Part shown: one piece after another, positions 59,134 through 64,000 of the stretch
How the letters are laid out: each line of letters begins with the position of its first letter
Numbering within the stretch: position 1 is the stretch's first letter
Origin: Acidimicrobiia bacterium
GTDB taxonomy: Bacteria > Actinomycetota > Acidimicrobiia > Acidimicrobiales > SKKL01
Reading direction: 5' to 3'
Length of the DNA stretch: 64,000 nt
Assembly: GCA_041676705.1 (NCBI GenBank)
Contig: JBAYRL010000005.1
Span: 1 to 64,000 of the forward strand
The notes under the pieces: model-generated
Database searches by the model: none
What the model was told of the DNA's origin: nothing
What the model saw: only the letters and a program-made list of their open reading frames with translations
Program-made: the position numbers and the translations under genes

Positions 59134-59913
59134 TTGAAACCTAGATCGCAATTATCAAAAGCACTCAAAACTGCTGCCAACTCATTAAGTCGGCCCGGTT
59201 TCCCGGTCGTAGTAGGGCTGGGTTTGCTTGTGGTAGGTGTAGCTCTTCTCTGGACCGAGTCGGAAGACACTTCGGCTGACTCGGCGAAACCCTCAACTCA
59301 AATGGTGTTGGTGGCCACCGAGACCATAGAACCTGGTCAGCGGGGTGAAGAAATAATGGCCGACGGGCTGGTTCGCCTCGAAGACTGGCCGGGGACTATC
59401 CCAAGCGGTGCCTTAGGTTCAGAAGCACAACTAGTGGGCAACGTTGTGACCGAACGCATAGATAGCGGTTCGGCAATCCGTAGCACACAACTCCGCGTAG
59501 CTACCGCCCGTGAGGCAGCGGCGGTAATTGTGCCTGAAGGAAGCGAAGGCGTCGCCATTACCTTGCCATTCACCGCCGGTGGTGCCGGTTATGTTGGAGC
59601 TGGTGACCTGGTCAATCTCTATGCCGTTGTAGAGCGTGATGGTGATACCCAGCTCGTAGTGGTCGACACCTCGGTCTTAGTGCTTGATGTGAGCCGCGAA
59701 GTGGCGCCGTATGTATCCGGCGGGCCAAGAAATGAAGGCTCGGCGTTAACTTTTCTACTTGCCCTCCGTCCAGCGATTGCTGAACAAGTAGTGCTGTTGG
59801 GGGCAGCCGGTTCGTTCCAGTTATCGCTGGCTGATTCCGATATGCCGAGGCCCCAACAGCTCCAGTCGATGGAGGCCTTGTTCCAGGCATATCGAATGAA
59901 TGGAGCTGAGTAG
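59134..59913 (+). CDS. cpaB: CpaB/RcpC pilus assembly protein
   Basis: A 259-residue protein starting at TTG 59134. Residues 20-45 form a membrane helix (FPVVVGLGLLVVGVALLW), followed by an SAF domain (MVLVATETIEPGQRGEEIM, RTGNVVTERIDSGSAI) and the CpaB domain with GVAITLPFTAGGAGYVGAGDLVNLYAVV. In other bacteria the equivalent protein connects to the outer-membrane secretin; in this monoderm it presumably shapes passage through the wall. It abuts cpaE directly. Confidence 0.88.
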   Translation: MKPRSQLSKALKTAANSLSRPGFPVVVGLGLLVVGVALLWTESEDTSADSAKPSTQMVLVATETIEPGQRGEEIMADGLVRLEDWPGTIPSGALGSEAQLVGNVVTERIDSGSAIRSTQLRVATAREAAAVIVPEGSEGVAITLPFTAGGAGYVGAGDLVNLYAVVERDGDTQLVVVDTSVLVLDVSREVAPYVSGGPRNEGSALTFLLALRPAIAEQVVLLGAAGSFQLSLADSDMPRPQQLQSMEALFQAYRMNGAE

Positions 59914-61200
59914 ATGTCGCTTTCTCTGCATGAATCTCGAGTGCTGTATTTCAATATTTGTGGCGAAGAGAATCTGATGCTCACCGAGATCCTCCTAGAA
60001 CAAGGTGGTTTTGTAGCCAACGCTTTCGACGCCACTTCTTTGGCGCGTGAGCTCGAAAAACCCGAAGGTTGGGACTTGCTCTATGCCCATGTTCCACCGA
60101 AGGATGATCGAGCACTGAGAGCTTTAGCCGTGCTACACGAGTCGATTCCAGCGCTGCCTATTGTCATCGAAATGGACCTGGAGGGACCGCCCGAGTTCGA
60201 CACGAAAGCCAACCTAGCTGCCCTTATTCGCTGTGGTGCCTCAGAGTTGGTGGTGAAGCCAGCGAATCGTGTGGATGTTGAAGGTGCCGTCAGCCGTGCC
60301 ACTAAGCTGGCTCGACTTCGCCGAGAATGGGCGGCCAATGTACATCACGGTGGAATAAGCGCCCGAGGGGAACTGCACGTCGTGACCGCCACCGGAGGAG
60401 GTAGCGGCAGAACGCTAATGGCCACCAGCATTGCCGCCACCTTGGCTAGCCCCGAGCGTCGAGTATGCCTTATCGACTTGGATCAGCCGTTTGGTGGTGT
60501 CGCCTTAGCCTTACAAATCACCCCTCGTTTCACCATTCACGATACGTTTTCAACGAATCCTGATGAACTAGTGGGACATCTCGAAGCGTTATGCGAAGAA
60601 TATGAGCCCGGCTTTTTCGTATTGTCAGCTGGGTCTGAATCCGACGCTTACCCGTCCACTATTGACGTCAAAAACCTGATTAGCGCGGCCAGAAGTGTAT
60701 TTGACCATGTGGTGGTTGATGCGCCGCCGACCCCGAATCCGATTACCAGTTCCATAATTGGTGAGGTTTCGTCGTTGTGGTGCGTGGAGACGCCTGATCT
60801 TCGAAGTCTTCGGGCGTTGCGCTTATTGCTTGAAGGCGTTGATTCGGCTGGCGTTGACACGGATCGGGTGAAAATTGCTTTAAATAAATATTCCGCTGGA
60901 CTTGGCATCACAGTTGAGGATCTGACCGCAACCGTGGGACGCGAACCAACTCTGGTTATTCCATACGATCGACACGTTGCCCAGGCTTTGAACGCTGGTG
61001 TTCCGGTGGTCAATGAAACAAATTCCGCTTCCGCTGGCCGTGTGCTGCGCGATCAAATCGCGCGAGTTCTGTTGGCTTCCAACAGTGATACCGCGCCGAT
61101 TCCACCTGAGCAGCCAAAGGCACGGCTCATGTTGCTATGCAGTTCGGCCATGGTTTTGATAGCGATATTGGTGTTGTTCAGGGGTCTGGGATGGATCTAA
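59914..61200 (+). CDS. cpaE: CpaE/TadZ-type pilus localisation ATPase
   Basis: A 428-residue protein. Residues 1-about 130 form a receiver-like domain (VLYFNICGEENLMLTEILLEQ, no clear acceptor aspartate), followed by an AAA_31/ParA-type domain with the modified P-loop TGGGSGRTLMATS, where the usual lysine is arginine, HVVVDAPPTPNP and LDQPFGGVALAL. The C-terminus ends in a hydrophobic helix (LMLLCSSAMVLIAILVLFRG). CpaE/TadZ places the pilus machine at a cell location. The missing lysine suggests weak or no ATPase activity. It overlaps cpaF by ten bases. Confidence 0.87.
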   Translation: MSLSLHESRVLYFNICGEENLMLTEILLEQGGFVANAFDATSLARELEKPEGWDLLYAHVPPKDDRALRALAVLHESIPALPIVIEMDLEGPPEFDTKANLAALIRCGASELVVKPANRVDVEGAVSRATKLARLRREWAANVHHGGISARGELHVVTATGGGSGRTLMATSIAATLASPERRVCLIDLDQPFGGVALALQITPRFTIHDTFSTNPDELVGHLEALCEEYEPGFFVLSAGSESDAYPSTIDVKNLISAARSVFDHVVVDAPPTPNPITSSIIGEVSSLWCVETPDLRSLRALRLLLEGVDSAGVDTDRVKIALNKYSAGLGITVEDLTATVGREPTLVIPYDRHVAQALNAGVPVVNETNSASAGRVLRDQIARVLLASNSDTAPIPPEQPKARLMLLCSSAMVLIAILVLFRGLGWI

Positions 61201-62516
61201 AACGCCAGCTTGCTCAAGCGTTTTCAAACGAAGATGCGCCAGCAGCCGACCTAGTTCAACGCCCCAGGGATGAGGCCGCTTGGGAGAGCAGCAAACAGCG
61301 CATGCGAGAATTCGTGCTGAGCGAAGTCGCCCCAAATCTGAGTCACCTTAACGATGAGCAAAAACGGGTTGAGGTGACTCAAGCCGTTGCACTGGCCCTA
61401 GATCGTCAAGAAGTTGCTGTGTCCCCCAGACAGCAGGCGAGCTTCATGAACGAAGTGCTCTCTGACATCTTGGGTTACGGACCACTCGATGTTCTTTTGG
61501 CTGATGATGAGGTCACCGAGATCATGTGCAACGCGCATGACGAAATTTGGTTTGAGCGCAACGGCGTGCTTGAAGAGAGCCAGCTGCATTTTGCAAATGA
61601 AACCCACTTCCGCCGGGTCATCGACAGACTGGTGCGAGAGGTTGATCGCCGTATCGATGAAAGTTCGCCGATGGTTGATGCTCGAATGAAAGAAGGGGGT
61701 CGTCTGAACGCGGTGATTCCACCGGTAGCGGTTCATTCGGCGGCCTTGACCATCAGGAAAGCGCCGCGAAACCCGCTTGAAGTCAGCGATCTTTTAGGTT
61801 CGAGCAACTGGACCACCAACCTGGTGTTGTTCTTTGAAGCATGTGTTGCCAGCCGGGTAAGCATTCTTGTTTCTGGAGGTACTGGCTCGGGTAAAACCAC
61901 GGTGTTGGGCCTGCTTACTAGGTTTATTCCTACCAATGAGCGTCTTATAACAATTGAAGATGCGGTTGAGCTGGTATGCCATCAACCGAACTGGGTGGCG
62001 CTAGAAGCAAGGCCGCCGAATGCTGAGAACGCCGGTTTAATCACGATTCGTGACTTAGTGCGAAATGCGCTTCGCATGCGCCCAAACCGGATCATCGTGG
62101 GTGAGGTCCGCGGTGGCGAAGCCCTAGACATGCTCCAAGCAATGAACACGGGCCATGAAGGTTCCATGACGACACTGCACGCCAACTCGGCGCGTGATGC
62201 GTTAAACCGCTTGGAAACGTTGTCGTTGTTGGCTGGGGTGGATTTACCCCTGAAAGCTGTGAAAGAACAGATCGGTTCCGCGATTGATTTAATTGTGCAC
62301 TTGGAGCGCTTGCCCAATGGGCGTCGAGTGGTTCAGTCGGTGACCGAAGTGCAAGGCGTTGAGGGAGATTCCTATACCTTGGCCGATATTTTTGTAGCTG
62401 AGCGTGGACCAAACGCAAACGCGTTTTTGCGCGCCTCGGGTGTGCGTCCTTTATTGGCGCAACGACTTGAGGCCGAAGGCCACCCGGTTCCAACTAGCAT
62501 TTTTCGCGAAAGCTGA
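61191..62516 (+). CDS. cpaF: CpaF/TadA pilus ATPase
   Basis: A 441-residue secretion ATPase. The ATG at 61191 lies within the end of cpaE. An N-terminal helical domain (ILGYGPLDVLLADDEVTEIMCN) leads to the ATPase with Walker A SGGTGSGKTT, Asp box ITIEDAVEL, Walker B IIVGEVRGGEALDMLQAMNTGHEGSMTTLHANS and arginine-rich MRPNR. It powers assembly (and possibly retraction) of Flp pili through the TadB/TadC platform. Confidence 0.94.
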   Translation: MDLKRQLAQAFSNEDAPAADLVQRPRDEAAWESSKQRMREFVLSEVAPNLSHLNDEQKRVEVTQAVALALDRQEVAVSPRQQASFMNEVLSDILGYGPLDVLLADDEVTEIMCNAHDEIWFERNGVLEESQLHFANETHFRRVIDRLVREVDRRIDESSPMVDARMKEGGRLNAVIPPVAVHSAALTIRKAPRNPLEVSDLLGSSNWTTNLVLFFEACVASRVSILVSGGTGSGKTTVLGLLTRFIPTNERLITIEDAVELVCHQPNWVALEARPPNAENAGLITIRDLVRNALRMRPNRIIVGEVRGGEALDMLQAMNTGHEGSMTTLHANSARDALNRLETLSLLAGVDLPLKAVKEQIGSAIDLIVHLERLPNGRRVVQSVTEVQGVEGDSYTLADIFVAERGPNANAFLRASGVRPLLAQRLEAEGHPVPTSIFRES

Positions 62517-62524
62517 CCGCGACT

Positions 62525-63436
62525 ATGGCATGGTTATTGGTTCTAGCTGGGGTGGCGACGTTGGTGAGTGGCTTTTTGCAGTTTCGCCGACATGCTGTTC
62601 GTTCCGTGGCTGAGCGTATCTCTATGCCTTATAGCGATGATGGGTACGCCAATGGCAGCGTCTCGCGGGGAACGTTTCATGGTGCCGTGGCTCAACTGTC
62701 GCCCCGTGGCCGTGGTGCTGAATCACACGAACCGAAATTGAACACTGGTCACGTTGCTTCGATTGCGGTAGTCGCCGGGGTGGTGGCGCTAACTGTTTTC
62801 GTGGTTGTCGGCCAGGTAATTTTGGCAATTGTGGCTGGCTTGGCAGTGGTACTACTGCAAAATGTTATGACGCAAGCGGCACGGCGGCGCGTGCTGAAAA
62901 TGGCCCACGAACAGGCCCCGGCGGCGTTATCCACCTTGGCGTCATCGCTTGAAGCGGGCGCAAGTTTGGAACACAGTCTTGCTGTTCTTTCTCGTGAAAT
63001 TGGTGGACCATTGGGTGCCGAGTTTGAACGTTTAGTGGTAGAGGTGGAGTTAGGGGCCGATGTGCAGACTGCCATTGTGCAGATGGCTGAACGTCTGGGC
63101 AGCGACGATCTGCGGTGGTGGGCCTATGCGGTTGGTTTGCAGCGTCGGGTCGGTGGGCGACTGGCGCCCATTACCAGGAATTTGGCGGACATCATTCGGG
63201 AACGGGCCGAACTGCGACAAGAGATTCAAGTGCTTACCGCTGAGGGACGACTTTCGGCTGGCATCCTGGGAGGCTTACCAGTCGCCATCTTCGTGGTGCT
63301 CCAGGTAATGAACCCGAGCTATCTGCAACCGTTCTACCAGGGGTGGGGCGTTGTTTGGCTGGCCTTAACGGCGGCGTCGGTGGTCTTAGGTGTGTTCATA
63401 GTGTTGCGTATGGTGCAAGGGACGGTAGAGGGATGA
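62525..63436 (+). CDS. tadB: TadB-type pilus platform protein
   Basis: A 303-residue membrane protein with four to five predicted helices (WLLVLAGVATLVSGFLQF, SIAVVAGVVALTVFVVVGQVILAIVAGL, then two near the C-terminus). Family blocks are EQAPAALSTLASSLEAGASLEHSLAVLSREIGGPLGAEFERLVVEVELGADVQTAIVQMAERLGSDDLRWWAYAVGLQRRVGGRLAPI, a T2SSF domain. It pairs with TadC, whose gene overlaps its stop (ATGA). Confidence 0.9.
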   Translation: MAWLLVLAGVATLVSGFLQFRRHAVRSVAERISMPYSDDGYANGSVSRGTFHGAVAQLSPRGRGAESHEPKLNTGHVASIAVVAGVVALTVFVVVGQVILAIVAGLAVVLLQNVMTQAARRRVLKMAHEQAPAALSTLASSLEAGASLEHSLAVLSREIGGPLGAEFERLVVEVELGADVQTAIVQMAERLGSDDLRWWAYAVGLQRRVGGRLAPITRNLADIIRERAELRQEIQVLTAEGRLSAGILGGLPVAIFVVLQVMNPSYLQPFYQGWGVVWLALTAASVVLGVFIVLRMVQGTVEG

Positions 63437-64000
63437 CACTACATGCCGTAGTTGCGGTGCTTGTGATCTTCGCTGGTGTGTTCCTTGTTGCTACCGCAAA
63501 ACACGGGCCTGGTCCCAGTGTGGCAACCCGGTTACAACTAAACGACGAGGTTGTGGATACTCAGGCCAATTGGTTCGGCAAACAAATTCGTCGCAGGTTC
63601 CGCACGGTCACTCTCCTGCTGCGACCGTGGCTGGCTCGACTGGCGTGGCATGGCTACAGCGAGAAAACATCGCGTCTGATTTCACAGGCGGGCTTGTCGA
63701 GGTTCTTGCTGGTGGAAGATATTTTGCTGGCTCAGCTTGTGGGTGCCGCAATCATGACCAGTTTTGGGTTATTGGTGATTTTGGTCGCACTCCCATCGAA
63801 GTTAGGCCTGGCGGCGCTGGTGGTTTGTGGTGTTTTTGGTTTTCTGGCACCCCGAGTTCTGCTTGAACGAGTCGCTACGCGTCGCGTTGAAAAAATTCGG
63901 GATCACTTTCCCGATTTCTTAGATTTGGTAACGCTCTCGGTTTCGGCCGGGTTGGGTTTTGACACCGCATTACTAGAAGTTTCGGCACAGATGTCTGGTC
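63433..64000 (+). CDS. tadC: TadC-type pilus platform protein, cut by the window end
   Basis: The ATG at 63433 overlaps the tadB stop and the frame stays open to the end (at least 189 codons). The translation has an N-terminal membrane helix (HAVVAVLVIFAGVFLVATA), a cytoplasmic segment with RLISQAGLSRFLLVEDILLA, two helices (VGAAIMTSFGLLVILVALP, LGLAALVVCGVFGFLAPRVL) and then the T2SSF start IRDHFPDFLDLVTLSVSAGL, as in TadC. The C-terminal part lies outside the window, as may the Flp pilin and prepilin peptidase genes. Confidence 0.9.
   Translation, partial: MTLHAVVAVLVIFAGVFLVATAKHGPGPSVATRLQLNDEVVDTQANWFGKQIRRRFRTVTLLLRPWLARLAWHGYSEKTSRLISQAGLSRFLLVEDILLAQLVGAAIMTSFGLLVILVALPSKLGLAALVVCGVFGFLAPRVLLERVATRRVEKIRDHFPDFLDLVTLSVSAGLGFDTALLEVSAQMSG

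Noticed and set aside
1..64000. CRISPR array, prophage, insertion sequence or rRNA genes
   Set aside because: No evenly spaced repeats, transposase or integrase motifs, phage structural genes or conserved rRNA stretches were seen.

Overview
The window looks like chromosomal DNA of an actinobacterium, most plausibly a member of the class Acidimicrobiia. The sequence support is: (1) the order FhaA - FhaB - PP2C phosphatase - RodA/FtsW - PbpA - PknB (four PASTA repeats) - CrgA at 33.8-41.7 kb, which is the actinobacterial cell-division/cell-wall signalling cluster; (2) a monoderm-type Tad pilus operon with no outer-membrane secretin; (3) an LPXTG surface protein; (4) Drr-type ABC genes, CaiB-type CoA transferases and thiolases typical of actinobacterial lipid metabolism. 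Base composition is moderate (mid-50s % GC by eye, not computed). The class assignment is inference. None of the four tRNA genes encodes CCA.

Layout. 0-6 kb: a MarR-FCD fusion regulator diverges from an operon of an APH-fold kinase and an enolase-fold protein that has lost most catalytic residues; then a secreted SGNH esterase, a DUF4236 protein and a ROK regulator. 6.3-13.1 kb: a Dpp/Opp-type ABC importer in which one permease and one ATPase are fused, ending with a CaiB-type CoA transferase. 13-20 kb: a lipoprotein, a zinc metallopeptidase, a FAD hydroxyacid dehydrogenase with an MFS carrier, and a DrrAB exporter. 20-24 kb: tRNA-Arg(ACG), a PilZ protein, a PAS-GAF-PAS protein, two tRNA-Ser genes and prephenate dehydratase. 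23.3-25.5 kb: LarB and LarC, the latter with a His-rich tail. 25.5-32.8 kb: an MBL hydrolase, a coiled-coil protein, a lytic-transglycosylase-like lipoprotein with a structured leader, a DUF885 hydrolase, acyl-CoA dehydrogenase, TetR and thiolase. 32.9-33.8 kb: a MazEF-like toxin-antitoxin pair and a gene scrap beside the 3' end of tRNA-Leu(CAG). 33.8-42 kb: the FHA/PP2C/PknB cell-wall cluster. 42-52.5 kb: a second thiolase, a PAS-PAS-GGDEF-EAL protein, an RDD protein with a second Ser/Thr kinase, YbaK, an FMN hydroxyacid dehydrogenase, beta-carbonic anhydrase, a 3-hydroxyisobutyrate-dehydrogenase-like enzyme and a paired SMR transporter. 52.6-64 kb: a degenerate GGDEF protein, an LPXTG protein, then an almost gapless run of a DHp-receiver protein, a hybrid histidine kinase, TadE, TadG, CpaB, CpaE, CpaF, TadB and TadC (cut by the window end).

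How the parts may work together (inference). Surface structures and their control recur: PknB/PstP/FhaA/FhaB/CrgA for septum and wall growth, a second kinase coupled to an RDD membrane protein, c-di-GMP-type proteins (PilZ, an EAL protein with a broken GGDEF, a degenerate GGDEF protein) and a two-component pair translationally coupled to the Tad pilus. A second theme is 2-hydroxyacid use: the FAD and FMN dehydrogenases, the MFS carrier, and LarB/LarC, which build the nickel-pincer cofactor of lactate racemase-type enzymes although no LarA or LarE is present here. The least explained unit is the kinase/enolase-like operon at 1.4-3.7 kb. I see no prophage, insertion sequence, CRISPR array or rRNA.
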